A stretch of 64,000 nt of DNA, from positions 1-64,000 of the forward strand of contig VXNK01000038.1 in NCBI GenBank assembly GCA_009840595.1, in the 5' to 3' direction. Under the pieces are notes generated by a model. It did no database searches, was not told the origin of the DNA, and saw only the letters and a list, made by a program, of their open reading frames with translations. Positions 27,286 through 36,951 of this stretch are shown here, piece after piece; position 1 is the stretch's first letter; every line of letters begins with the position of its first letter. Source of the DNA: Rhodospirillaceae bacterium (GTDB lineage Bacteria > Pseudomonadota > Alphaproteobacteria > Bin65). Made by a program: the position numbers and the translations under genes.

Positions 27286-28896
27286 CTACGCCGCCGCGCG
27301 GATCGCCGCCTTCTTCACCGCCTCGCCGACGAAGGGCTCGAAGCGGGTGAAGTTGCTCTCGAAGCGGCGGGCGACGTCGCGGGCCATGCTGTCGTAGGCG
27401 CTCTTGTCCGACCACGCGCTCTTCGGATTGAGCACGTCGGCCGGCACGTCCGGGCAGGCCTGGGGCACCAGGACGCCGAAATTCGGGTCCGGCGCGACGT
27501 TCACCGTCGCCAGCGTGCCGTCCAGGATCGCCCGGATCATGGCGCGGGTGTGGGCGATCTTCATGCGCGCGCCGACACCGTAGGCGCCGCCCGACCAGCC
27601 GGTGTTGACCAGCCAGCATTTCGCGCCGTGGGTCTCGATCTTGTCGCCGAGCATCCGCGCATAGACCGACGGATGGCGCGGCATGAAGGGCGCGCCGAAA
27701 CAGGTCGAGAAGGTCGCCTGCGGCTCGCTGCCCACGCCCTTCTCGGTGCCGGCGACGCGCGCGGTGTAGCCGGACAGGAAGTGGTACATCGCCTGTTCCG
27801 GCGTCATCATCGAGACCGGCGGCAGCACGCCGAAGGCATCGGCGGTGAGCATGACGATGTTTTCGGCGTGGCCGGCGCGGCCGGAATTGCTGGTGTTCGG
27901 GATGAAGTCCACCGGATAGCTGGCGCGGGTATTTTCGGTCAGCGTCGCATCGTCGAGGTCCGGCATCCGGGTTTCCGGATCGAGCACGACATTCTCCAGC
28001 ACGGTGCCGAAGCGCCTTGTGGTCTCGAAGATTTCCGGCTCGGCCTCCGCCGACAGGCGGATCACCTTGGCGTAGCAGCCGCCCTCGAAATTGAACACGC
28101 CGTTGGACGACCAGCCATGCTCGTCGTCGCCGATCAGCGTGCGCGACGGGTCCGCCGACAGGGTCGTCTTGCCGGTGCCGGACAGGCCGAAGAAGATCGC
28201 GACATCGCCGCGCGCGCCGATATTGGCCGAACAGTGCATGGGCAGCACGTCGCGTTCCGGCAACAGGTAGTTGAGAATGGAGAAGACCGACTTCTTGATT
28301 TCGCCGGCATATTCGCTGCCGCCGATGATGACCATGCGCTGGCTGAAATCGACCAGGATGAAGGTACTGCCGTTCGTACCGTCCCTTTCCGGATCGGCCA
28401 GAACCGACGGCGCCTGGAGCACCGTGAAGTCCGGCTCGAACGCGGCCGGCGCGTCGACCGGCGGCCGGATGAACATGTGACGGGCGAACAGGCTGTGCCA
28501 GGCGCATTCGGTGATGACCCGCACGCGCAGGCGATAGTCGGGATCGGCGCCGGCATGGCAATCCTGCACGAACACGTCGCGGTTCGACAGGTAATCGGCG
28601 ATCCGGTCGCGCAGCCTGTCGAAGGCCGCCCGGTCGATCGGCTTGTTGACGGCGCCCCAATCGACCGTGTCTTCGGTTTCGGCGTCGCGCACGGTGAATT
28701 TGTCGTTCGGCGACCGGCCGGTATGCTCGCCGGTCACGGCCACGAGCGGGCCGCCGTGGGCCAGCCGCGCCTCCTTGCGCTGCAGCGCCTGCTCGTACAG
28801 CTCCGGGACGTTCAGATTCCAGAATTCGGTTCCGCTCGTGCGGATACCCTGCTTGTCGAGGCCGAAACGGCTTGCAACAGCTCCGGTCTGCGCCAC
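27286..28896 (-). CDS. pckA: Phosphoenolpyruvate carboxykinase (ATP)
   Basis: TGEHTGRSPNDKF; FFGLSGTGKTTLSADPSRTLIGDDEHGW; about 536 aa from GTG with GGAGG upstream. Confidence 0.95.
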   Translation of the reverse strand: MAQTGAVASRFGLDKQGIRTSGTEFWNLNVPELYEQALQRKEARLAHGGPLVAVTGEHTGRSPNDKFTVRDAETEDTVDWGAVNKPIDRAAFDRLRDRIADYLSNRDVFVQDCHAGADPDYRLRVRVITECAWHSLFARHMFIRPPVDAPAAFEPDFTVLQAPSVLADPERDGTNGSTFILVDFSQRMVIIGGSEYAGEIKKSVFSILNYLLPERDVLPMHCSANIGARGDVAIFFGLSGTGKTTLSADPSRTLIGDDEHGWSSNGVFNFEGGCYAKVIRLSAEAEPEIFETTRRFGTVLENVVLDPETRMPDLDDATLTENTRASYPVDFIPNTSNSGRAGHAENIVMLTADAFGVLPPVSMMTPEQAMYHFLSGYTARVAGTEKGVGSEPQATFSTCFGAPFMPRHPSVYARMLGDKIETHGAKCWLVNTGWSGGAYGVGARMKIAHTRAMIRAILDGTLATVNVAPDPNFGVLVPQACPDVPADVLNPKSAWSDKSAYDSMARDVARRFESNFTRFEPFVGEAVKKAAIRAAA

Positions 28897-29105
28897 CTTC
28901 AATCCTCCGCCCACAGCCGATAGTGTGAATGCCGGGCTCGTAACGGCACCGTTGTACAGCGCCCGAAGCGGCCGCCGCCGACGCAGAATTCCTGCGCAAT
29001 TCGCCTCAGCCGGGCGGAAAACTGCCAGCCCCGACAGCGCATTGCAACGCCTGTTTGCGCTCTCCGGGCCTTGCGGCAAAAGGAACGGTCCGGGCAGGAC
29101 GCCTG

Positions 29106-29849
29106 TCAGGACGGGGGCCGGCCGGCGCGCGCCTTGCGAACCAGGGCGACCAGCGACCTGCGGGCATCGTCCGGGGTCAGGACCGGCGCATCGAACGCCA
29201 GGCGCGCGACCTCGCCGCCGTTGCGCAGGTCGATGCCCCAGGGATCGATCCCGGTCATCCGCCACGGCCCGTCGGCGCGGCCGAGCAGCCCGGTCGCGTA
29301 GGCCGCGACGGCGTCTGCGTGGTCTTCGTTCATATGGGCGACGATGTCGCCTTCCGCCTCGCGCAGCGGGTCCGCCGCCGCCAGGCCCGGCGGCCAGTCC
29401 GCGCCGCCGAACGAGGAAATGCGGCCGAATCCGCCCACCAGATGCACGGCGGTCACCGCCATGCGAAAGAAATCGAAATCGCCGAAATCGGCATATCCGG
29501 CCGCTTCCGGGTGGCGCGCCAGGAAGCGGGCCCGGTCCGCCGGGTCGGCGGATACGGCGAGCCGGCCCCGGAGGGTGACCCGGTCGCCGGCGAGCGGGTC
29601 GGACGGCGCCGCGACGCCGCGGCCCTCGCCGGTCATCAGGAGGGCGGCGGCGGGGTCCGCGGCCAGATTCCTGCGGTGCTGGGCGAGGGTGGACAGGAGA
29701 AGAACCGGATGGAGTTCCGGGTCCAGCGCCACGGTCACGAAGGAGGCGTGCGGCGGGCCGCCGTCCGGATCGAGCGTCGCCAGGCTGGCGACGGCGCTGG
29801 CGCGCGCCAGCTCCCGGGCAAAGTCGAGGTCGTCGCTGGCGGGGCTCAT
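29106..29849 (-). CDS. HugZ-like / pyridoxamine 5'-phosphate oxidase-fold protein with DUF2470-like C-terminus
   Basis: SVASLATLDPDGGPPHASFVTVALD...VHLVGGFGRI...EGDIVAHMNEDHADAVAAYA. Confidence 0.85.
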   Translation of the reverse strand: MSPASDDLDFARELARASAVASLATLDPDGGPPHASFVTVALDPELHPVLLLSTLAQHRRNLAADPAAALLMTGEGRGVAAPSDPLAGDRVTLRGRLAVSADPADRARFLARHPEAAGYADFGDFDFFRMAVTAVHLVGGFGRISSFGGADWPPGLAAADPLREAEGDIVAHMNEDHADAVAAYATGLLGRADGPWRMTGIDPWGIDLRNGGEVARLAFDAPVLTPDDARRSLVALVRKARAGRPPS

Positions 29850-30544
29850 TGGCGGCTGCCGGCCGGCCGGGCCGGTTCTGAACCGGGCGCGCCCTGCAAT
29901 TCAGGCGGCGATTCAGGGGGTGGTTCGGGGGACGATCCGGGGGGCGTTCTTTGCGGCATCGCTTTCTCGATGATGGCGGCGGCTTCGTTCGGCGACAGAA
30001 CGCGCGCCTTGACAGTAATCGCGCCGGCCTGTTCGAAGGTCAGCGTGATCCGCACCGTCTCGCCGACGCTCAGGATACCGCGCAGGCCGACCAGCCTGAG
30101 ATACAGCGCCGCCGCATCCAGTACGATTTCCTGCCCCGCCGGCACGGGAACGGCGTCGACCCGGCCGGTGTCCCAGGCCGCGCCGCCGGGCACCGGGCCG
30201 CGCAGTTCGACCCGCTTCGCAAACGGCGTCGAGGCGTCGATCAGCGCGTCTTCGGCCGGTCCGGCGTTGCCGATCCTGAGATAGGCCGCGCCGTCGCGGT
30301 TGGTCGACTGGTGGACCCAAACATCGCCGACCGTCAGGTCGCCAAGCCGGTAGCCCGCCGGTTTCGGGGTTTCCTCCTGCGTCTGCTGCGTTGCCGGGAC
30401 TTGTTGCGCCTGCGCCGGCGGAAGCAGCGCGGCAAGCTGCGGCGCCCCCATCGGGAGCGGGACCGTCGAGAGCAGGACGGCCGCGACGGCGAATGCCGCC
30501 GGCCCCGTTGCGTATGCGCCGGTTTTTCGGGAAGGATCGCCCAT
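29846..30544 (-). CDS. PCu(A)C (copper chaperone) family-like periplasmic protein, degenerate metal motif
   Basis: LTVGDVWVHQSTNRDGAAYLRIGNAGPAEDALIDASTPFAKRVELRG...VPAGQEIVLDAAALYLRLVGLRGILSVGETVRITLTFEQAGAITVKARV. Confidence 0.7.
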   Translation of the reverse strand: MGDPSRKTGAYATGPAAFAVAAVLLSTVPLPMGAPQLAALLPPAQAQQVPATQQTQEETPKPAGYRLGDLTVGDVWVHQSTNRDGAAYLRIGNAGPAEDALIDASTPFAKRVELRGPVPGGAAWDTGRVDAVPVPAGQEIVLDAAALYLRLVGLRGILSVGETVRITLTFEQAGAITVKARVLSPNEAAAIIEKAMPQRTPPGSSPEPPPESPPELQGAPGSEPARPAGSRQ

Positions 30545-30877
30545 TCGTCAACTCCGGCCCATACCGGCCATTCGCTGTGCCGGCCATCCACTGTGCCGGC
30601 CCGCGCCGGAACCGTAGGGCGCGGCCGCGGCCGCCGTCAATCGCCCGCCCTCGATCGTCCGCCGGTCCGCAGACGCCTTCGCCGGACGGCGGACCGATGA
30701 TAGGATGGGCGGACACGGCTTCGCAGTCTGCCGCAAAATCGCCCGACTTGGGATCGTACATGTCTGCAGCCGGCGTCGCGGCGGATGGCAGCGACGGCGG
30801 CCGAACGTCGCCACGCCCCGGTTCGCACCCCCCGATCGCACCCCCGATCGGAAGCGAGCCGGAGCAGGCAGAACCGA

Positions 30878-30913
30878 CCGGACGAGCGGCCGGACGAGCG
30901 GCCGGACGAGCGG
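30878..30913. repeat. Perfect 12-bp tandem repeat (ccggacgagcgg)x3 immediately upstream of chvI
   Basis: Direct reading of sequence, ends 8 bp before the ATG at 30921. Confidence 0.95.
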
Positions 30914-30920
30914 AGAGCCG

Positions 30921-31613
30921 ATGAAACACACGATCGCCCTGGTCGACGACGACCGCAATATCCTGACCTCGGTGTCGATCGCGCTGGAGGCGGAAGGGTT
31001 CGAGGTCCGGGCTTACAAGGACGGCGCCGAGGCCTTTGCCGGGATTGCCGCCCGGCCGCCCGACCTCGCCATTCTCGACATCAAGATGCCGCGCATGGAC
31101 GGCATGGAACTATTGAACCGCATCCGCGGCAAGTCCCGCCTTCCGGTGATTTTCCTGACCTCGAAGGACGACGAGATCGACGAAGTGCTCGGCCTGCGCA
31201 TGGGCGCGGACGACTATATCACCAAGCCCTTTTCCCAGCGCCTGCTGATCGAACGCATCCGCTCCGTCCTGCGCCGCGCCGAAGCCGAGGCGGCCGGGCC
31301 GGCGGCGGATACGGTCATCGCCCGCGGCGCCCTGGTCATGGACCCGGACCGCCACCGCTGCACCTGGCACGACGAACCGGTCCAGCTGACCGTGACGGAA
31401 TTCCTGATCCTCCAGTCGCTCGCCCAGCGTCCCGGCCACGTCAAGAGCCGGGACCAGCTCATGGACGCCGCCTATGGCGAGAATGTCTATGTCGACGACC
31501 GCACCATAGACAGCCACATCAAACGGCTGCGCAAGAAGTTCAAGTCCGTTGACGCCGGCTTCGACAAGATCGAAACCCTGTACGGAATCGGCTACCGTTA
31601 CGCCGAGAACTGA
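30921..31613 (+). CDS. chvI: Two-component response regulator, ChvI
   Basis: [38 protein letters not shown]...[17 protein letters not shown]...[16 protein letters not shown]-terminal winged helix; next to chvG. Confidence 0.92.
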   Translation: MKHTIALVDDDRNILTSVSIALEAEGFEVRAYKDGAEAFAGIAARPPDLAILDIKMPRMDGMELLNRIRGKSRLPVIFLTSKDDEIDEVLGLRMGADDYITKPFSQRLLIERIRSVLRRAEAEAAGPAADTVIARGALVMDPDRHRCTWHDEPVQLTVTEFLILQSLAQRPGHVKSRDQLMDAAYGENVYVDDRTIDSHIKRLRKKFKSVDAGFDKIETLYGIGYRYAEN

Positions 31614-31709
31614 GCGCGCCGCCCGCGCGGCCGGAGGCCGGCCGCCATCGGACCGCGGGCGTATCGGGCGGCCAAGCGCCGGTCGAGTCCCGCGCCGCGG
31701 CAGGATGCC

Positions 31710-33536
31710 ATGCCGGACGATGGTCGACTGAAACCGACACAGGACCCCGGAACGCCCGCGACCGGGACCGGGACCGGGCCGTCCGGGGTGGGCGCTGGCG
31801 GGATGAACGCTGCCGGGATGGACACCGGCGGGGCGCCGGGACGGCGGCCGCGCCGCGCCGCGCTAGCCGCGCCGGGCGGGCGGCGCTTTTCGCGGCTGAC
31901 CCTGCGCATCCTCGCCATCGGCATCTTTCCGCTGGCGACCATTTTCGGCGGCCTGATGTATCTGGGCGTCTACGAGCGCAGCCTGGTCGACGGGCGCCTT
32001 GCGGCGCTCGATACCGAAGCCAGGATGATTGCCGGGGCGCTGGGCGAAACCGCCGTGCCGGCCGGCGACCCCGCCAGGACCGAACTCGAGATCGAAACCG
32101 CCCGCAAGGTGCTGCGCCGGCTGGTGAAGCCGACGCAGGTGCGCGCACGCCTGTTCGCGCGCAACGGCGCGCTGGTTGCCGACAGCCGGTCGCTGCTGCG
32201 TCCGGGCGGCGCCATCCGGCAGGAAACGCTGCCGCCGCCCGAGGGGTCGAGCCGCGTTCTGCGCTTCCTGCGCGAGAGTTACGACTGGTTCTTCTTCCTG
32301 CTCTCGCGGGGGCGCGACCGGGCCGAGGTGTACCGGGAACAGCCGTATGAGAGCGCGGCCGATTTCGAGGAGGTCCGGAAGGCCCTGGGTGGGGAAGGCG
32401 GCAGCGCGGTGCGGGTCTCGGAGCGCGGCCGGCTGATCCTGTCCGCCGCCATCCCGGTCCAGCACTACAAGACTGTCTACGGCGCGCTGATGCTGTCCAT
32501 CTCCAGTGCCGGAATCGACCGGTCGGTCCGGGAGGTCCGCCAGGATATCGTCCAGGTCTTCGGCATCGTCTTCGTTCTGTCCCTGCTGCTCTCGCTCTAT
32601 CTCGCCCGCGCCATTTCCCGGCCGATCGCCCGCCTGGCGGCGGCGGCGGAGCGGATGCGCCGGCTGCGCACCCGGTCGACGGCGATCCCCGCGTTTCCCG
32701 GCCGGCGGGACGAGATCGGTGACCTGGCGGCGGTGCTGGGCGACCTGACGACGGAACTGTTCGACCGCATGGACGCCATCGAACGCTTCGCCGCCGATGT
32801 GTCCCACGAACTGAAGAACCCGCTGTCGTCGCTGCGCAGCGCGGTCGAAACGGCGGCGCGGATCGACGATCCGGAGAAGCAGAAACAGCTGATGGCCGTT
32901 ATCGAGCAGGATGTCGACCGGCTCGACCGGCTGATTACCGACATCGCCAACGCCTCGCGGCTCGATGCCGAGCTGGCCCGCCTCGCGCCCGGCCCGGTCG
33001 ATCTGCGCCGGCTGCTGCAGACCCTGGCCGAGGTCCACCGGGCGACCGCCCGGGACGGCGCGCCGGAGATCCGCCTCGAACTGCCGGAACGCGGCAGCCT
33101 GATCGCCCAGGCGGTCGAGGACCGTCTTGTCCAGGTGCTTCAGAACCTGATTGCCAACGCCATGTCCTTCTCGCCGCCGCAGGGGATCATCCTGATCGCC
33201 GCGACGGCGGAAAAGGACAGCGTCACCGTTACCGTCGAAGACGAGGGGCCGGGCATCGCCCCCGGCAAGGAAGAGGAGATTTTCGAGCGCTTCTATTCCG
33301 AGCGGCCCGCCGGCGAAGCCTTCGGCCGGCATTCCGGCCTCGGCCTGAGCATCAGCCGGCAGATCGTCGAGGCGGCCGGCGGCACCCTGTGCGCCGGGAA
33401 CATTCCGGGGGACATTCCGGGGAACATGGGGGAGCCGGACGGGCCGGTCCGCGGCGCGCGGTTCACGATTACGCTGCCGCGCATGTTCCGCACCGGCGCG
33501 CGGATGCCCGGGGAGGGCGCCGGCGGAACCGCCTGA
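31710..33536 (+). CDS. chvG: Sensor histidine kinase, ChvG
   Basis: FAADVSHELKNPLSSLRSAVETA; HAMP; N and G boxes; downstream of chvI. Confidence 0.92.
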   Translation: MPDDGRLKPTQDPGTPATGTGTGPSGVGAGGMNAAGMDTGGAPGRRPRRAALAAPGGRRFSRLTLRILAIGIFPLATIFGGLMYLGVYERSLVDGRLAALDTEARMIAGALGETAVPAGDPARTELEIETARKVLRRLVKPTQVRARLFARNGALVADSRSLLRPGGAIRQETLPPPEGSSRVLRFLRESYDWFFFLLSRGRDRAEVYREQPYESAADFEEVRKALGGEGGSAVRVSERGRLILSAAIPVQHYKTVYGALMLSISSAGIDRSVREVRQDIVQVFGIVFVLSLLLSLYLARAISRPIARLAAAAERMRRLRTRSTAIPAFPGRRDEIGDLAAVLGDLTTELFDRMDAIERFAADVSHELKNPLSSLRSAVETAARIDDPEKQKQLMAVIEQDVDRLDRLITDIANASRLDAELARLAPGPVDLRRLLQTLAEVHRATARDGAPEIRLELPERGSLIAQAVEDRLVQVLQNLIANAMSFSPPQGIILIAATAEKDSVTVTVEDEGPGIAPGKEEEIFERFYSERPAGEAFGRHSGLGLSISRQIVEAAGGTLCAGNIPGDIPGNMGEPDGPVRGARFTITLPRMFRTGARMPGEGAGGTA

Positions 33537-33546
33537 AACTTTCCGG

Positions 33547-34446
33547 CTAACGCCAAGGCAGCAGGCCCGGATCGATCGCGACGGCAACGATGGCCGGAAG
33601 GGCGGCAAAGGCCAGCAGCGTCGAGACGAACACGACCCCGGCGACCGCTTCCGGATTGCGTTCGTAGTAGGACGCCCAGAGGAAGTTGAACACCGCCGCC
33701 GGCATGGCGCACTGGATCAGCAGGACGCCGCGCGCCAGGTCGGGCAGGCCGAGCGCAGCGCCCAGGCCCACCCCGATCCCGATTCCGATCAGAATGCGCA
33801 CGACCGAATAGAATAGGCTCTTGCCCAGGCCCCCGGTATGCAGGCTGGCCAGCGATACGCCCATGGCGATCAGCATGAGCGGGATAGCGAAGCCGCCGAG
33901 CAGCTCGAAGGCGTTGGCCAGCGCCCTGGGCATCGGCCAGTCGAGGAAATTGAGCGCCAGCGCCAGCCCGGTCGCCCAGATGACCGGAGAGGCAACCGCC
34001 GTCTTGAGGGAAAACCGGCCGGAGACGATGAACTGGCCGACGGTGAACTGGCCGACCGCGCCGACCGCGAAATAGGCGATGGCGAGCGCCAGGCCGGGTT
34101 CGCCGAAGGCGAACAGGCAGAGCGGCAGGCCGAGATTTCCGGCATTGGCAAAGCCAAGCGGCGGGCCGTAGGTGCGGAAATCGTCCCCGGCAAGGCGGGT
34201 GACCGCATAGGCGATGACGAAGAAAACGAAGATCGACAGCACAGCCGCGCCGGCCATCGACCAGAAGGCGCCAGCCTCCAGGCGCAGGCCGGTCAGTGTC
34301 GCCACGATCAGGCAGGGCGTGCCGATATTGGTCACCAGCCGGGTGACCATCCTTGTATCGAACGGCCGGCCCGAGCGCGCCCAGCCGTAGCCGAGCCCGG
34401 CGCAGAGCAGCACCGGCAGGATGACTTCGATCAGGCGCAGCAGCAT
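33547..34446 (-). CDS. AEC family transporter
   Basis: Multi-TM; VILPVLLCAGLGYGWARSGRPFDTRMVTRLVTNIGTPCLIVATL. Confidence 0.88.
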   Translation of the reverse strand: MLLRLIEVILPVLLCAGLGYGWARSGRPFDTRMVTRLVTNIGTPCLIVATLTGLRLEAGAFWSMAGAAVLSIFVFFVIAYAVTRLAGDDFRTYGPPLGFANAGNLGLPLCLFAFGEPGLALAIAYFAVGAVGQFTVGQFIVSGRFSLKTAVASPVIWATGLALALNFLDWPMPRALANAFELLGGFAIPLMLIAMGVSLASLHTGGLGKSLFYSVVRILIGIGIGVGLGAALGLPDLARGVLLIQCAMPAAVFNFLWASYYERNPEAVAGVVFVSTLLAFAALPAIVAVAIDPGLLPWR

Positions 34447-34591
34447 GGCAGCCTGTTACGCGACGGCGGCAGGCGGGTAAAGGGCGGCAACCTGCCCCTT
34501 TGCGGCCCGGGGTCCGCCATGCCAGCGTTTCCGGCCGAAGGAACCGCCCAGGAACCGCCCGGGATCCAAAGGCATCCGAAGGTGTCCGAAC

Positions 34592-35098
34592 ATGGCGTTG
34601 CGCCGGTCTGTCCGAATCCGATCCGAGTCCGCCGCCGCCCCCGGCGGCGCCCGCCGCGCGGCGCAGGAGGTCTCGCTGCACGCCACCTGCGTTGCCGTTG
34701 ACGGCCAGGGTGTCGTGCTGACCGGCGAAAGCGGCGCCGGCAAATCCGCTCTGGGACTCCAGCTCATCGACGGCGGCGCGATGCTGGTGTCGGACGACGT
34801 CACGGCGCTGTTCCGCGAAGGACCCCGGCTGATCGCCCGGGCGCCGCTGCACGGCGCCGGGCTGATCGAGGCGCACGGCAACGGGATCATGCGGCTGGAC
34901 TTCGTCGACCAGGCGCCGGTCGCCTTCTTCGTCGACGTCGGCCCGCCGGCCGGCGAACGGCTGCCGGAGCCGGCCTACCGGACGGAACTCGGCATTTCGG
35001 CGCTGCTGCTGCGGGCCGATCCGGCAAATCCGGCCTCGGCCGCGCTGATCCGGCTTGCTGTCGCCCACGGCCCGCCGCATATTCCCGACAGCGTCTAG
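34592..35098 (+). CDS. hprK: HPr kinase/phosphorylase, short alphaproteobacterial type
   Basis: LHATCVAVDGQGVVLTGESGAGKSALGLQLIDGGAMLVSDD; next to rapZ; start uncertain. Confidence 0.88.
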   Translation: MALRRSVRIRSESAAAPGGARRAAQEVSLHATCVAVDGQGVVLTGESGAGKSALGLQLIDGGAMLVSDDVTALFREGPRLIARAPLHGAGLIEAHGNGIMRLDFVDQAPVAFFVDVGPPAGERLPEPAYRTELGISALLLRADPANPASAALIRLAVAHGPPHIPDSV

Positions 35099-35157
35099 GT
35101 TCGCACCGCGTCTCCGCCGCGCAGCGAAAGAACCGGCAGAGTGCAGCGCTTCGGTCC

Positions 35158-36138
35158 ATGACAGGTACCGACGGAAGTCCCGAAACCGGGCAAAAAACCG
35201 GGCCAGCCGGGCCGGGCGAAAGTCCGGACCGGCCGCGCCGGCTGGTGCTGGTCACCGGCCTGTCCGGCGCCGGAAAATCGACCGCGCTGGCGGCGCTCGA
35301 AGACATCGGCTTCACGGTCGTCGACAATCTCCCGCTCGCCTTGCTCGACGCCTTCGTCGGACCGGGTGCCGGGCCGGGCAACGGGAACGGCGGGAGCGAA
35401 CGGCCGGTCGCCCTGGGGATCGACGTGCGGGCGCGGGATTTCGACACGGCGGCCATGGAAACGGCGGTGCAGCGGATCCTGGCGCGCCGCGAACCCGAGG
35501 CCCGGCTGCTCTTTCTCGATTGCGCCGACGACATTCTGGTGCAGCGCTATTCCGAAACCCGCCGGCGCCATCCGCTGGCGCGCGAACGGCCGGTGCTGGA
35601 CGGCGTGCGCCTGGAACGGCAGATGATCGCGCCGCTGCGCCGCCTGGCCGATCCGGTCATAGACACGTCGGACGAAACGGCGCACACGCTGCGCCGGCAG
35701 GTTCAGGACCGCTTCGCCGGCAGCGGCCGGGGCCGGCTTTCGGTCTTCGTCGAGAGCTTCGGCTACGGCCACGGCGTGCCGCGCCACGCCGACCTCGTTT
35801 TCGACGTCCGCTTCCTGCGCAATCCCCATTACGACGAGCGCCTGCGCCCGACGACCGGGCTGGACGCGCAAACCGGCGACTACATTGCCGGCGATCCGGA
35901 TTTCCGGCCGTTCTTCGACCGGCTGACCGCGATGCTGGACCTGCTGCTGCCGCGCTACCGGGCCGAGGGCAAGAGCTATCTCACCATCGCCGTCGGCTGC
36001 ACCGGCGGACGCCACCGCTCGGTCTATGTCGCGGCGCGGACGGCCGACTGGCTGGCCGGCAAGGGCTGGCCCCATACGCTGCGCCACCGCGACTTGGGGC
36101 GGAGCGGCCGCGGGGATGTTCCGGCGGCGCCGGCGTGA
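35158..36138 (+). CDS. rapZ: RNase adapter protein RapZ
   Basis: VTGLSGAGKSTALAALEDIGFTVVDNLPL; SFGYGHGVPRHADLVFDVRFLRNPHY; AVGCTGGRHRSVYVA. Confidence 0.95.
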   Translation: MTGTDGSPETGQKTGPAGPGESPDRPRRLVLVTGLSGAGKSTALAALEDIGFTVVDNLPLALLDAFVGPGAGPGNGNGGSERPVALGIDVRARDFDTAAMETAVQRILARREPEARLLFLDCADDILVQRYSETRRRHPLARERPVLDGVRLERQMIAPLRRLADPVIDTSDETAHTLRRQVQDRFAGSGRGRLSVFVESFGYGHGVPRHADLVFDVRFLRNPHYDERLRPTTGLDAQTGDYIAGDPDFRPFFDRLTAMLDLLLPRYRAEGKSYLTIAVGCTGGRHRSVYVAARTADWLAGKGWPHTLRHRDLGRSGRGDVPAAPA

Positions 36139-36243
36139 CGGCAGCGCGCCGGCCCGAAACGACCGGACGCGCCCCGGATCGCGCCGCTTCGGTGGCGCGG
36201 GATCGGAGCGCGTAAAATATTTTCCAGAATCCAACATTTTTTC

Positions 36244-36272
36244 TTGACATCTCCAGCTATGTTCTCTATTTG
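36244..36272 (+). promoter_or_regulatory. Possible sigma70-type promoter
   Basis: TTGACA - 17 nt - TATTTG in the AT-rich part of the 36139-36951 intergenic region. Confidence 0.35.
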
Positions 36273-36380
36273 ATCGAATATCAGCGCCCAAAGTGCGCCT
36301 GCTGCGAGCCACGGGCGCTCCCGGACGTCCGGTATGCCCGGCCGCCTTGTCCCGAACCCTCAAAGGATTGCCGCCCGTCC

Positions 36381-36522
36381 CGTCCTTCGAGACGGGGCTT
36401 CGAGACGCGGTTCTGCGAACCGCTCCTCAGCCCCTCCTCAGGATGAAGGGTGATGCTGGCTCCACAATTTCAGCTTCATCCTGAGGAGGCGAAGGCGAAC
36501 GCCTGAGCCGTCTCGAAGGACG
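36381..36522. repeat. Long nested palindromic intergenic repeat
   Basis: Outer arms cgtccttcgagacgg / ccgtctcgaaggacg (15/15) and inner arms cctcctcaggatgaag / cttcatcctgaggagg (16/16). Confidence 0.92.
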
Positions 36523-36951
36523 CCCCCGGTGTCGAACGGCGCTCCCGCCCGGCCGGGAGGCTGGAAAATTTCCTATAGAAATTGTTTTTGCGCACTTTCG
36601 AACGGCGTTTTTCCAACGATTCCAAAAGGTTAGAGCTGCCGGGTACAAAAAACATATTAAATCGAACGGCCGATCTAATTCGGCACGAGGCACTGAAAGC
36701 GGCGGAAAACTGCGAAAAACGACGCCGGCGGCCAAGAAAAACTTGAATATTCGATCAAAAACAGAGGCACCGGCCGGCGCGGCACATCGGGCGAGCGGAG
36801 ACGGCAGCGGGTTCCGGCCGCCGCCCGAACCCCGACCCCCGGACCCTCGAATCCCGAACTCCGCCCGGCCCGCTGCGGGCGCGACGGCCCGCTTCCACCG
36901 CGACGGGACATGGACTAATCTTCGCCGCCTGAGAAGACCGAAGGAGCGTCC

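Noticed and set aside
27208-28923. 571-aa plus-strand ORF over pckA
   Set aside because: Antisense shadow; pckA motifs are unambiguous on the minus strand.
30878-30913. Possible CRISPR-like array
   Set aside because: Units are contiguous 12-mers without spacers, so a simple tandem repeat; no cas genes in the window.
36381-36522. Palindrome as a rho-independent terminator of rapZ
   Set aside because: Too long and nested, no T-run following, and over 240 bp downstream of the rapZ stop.
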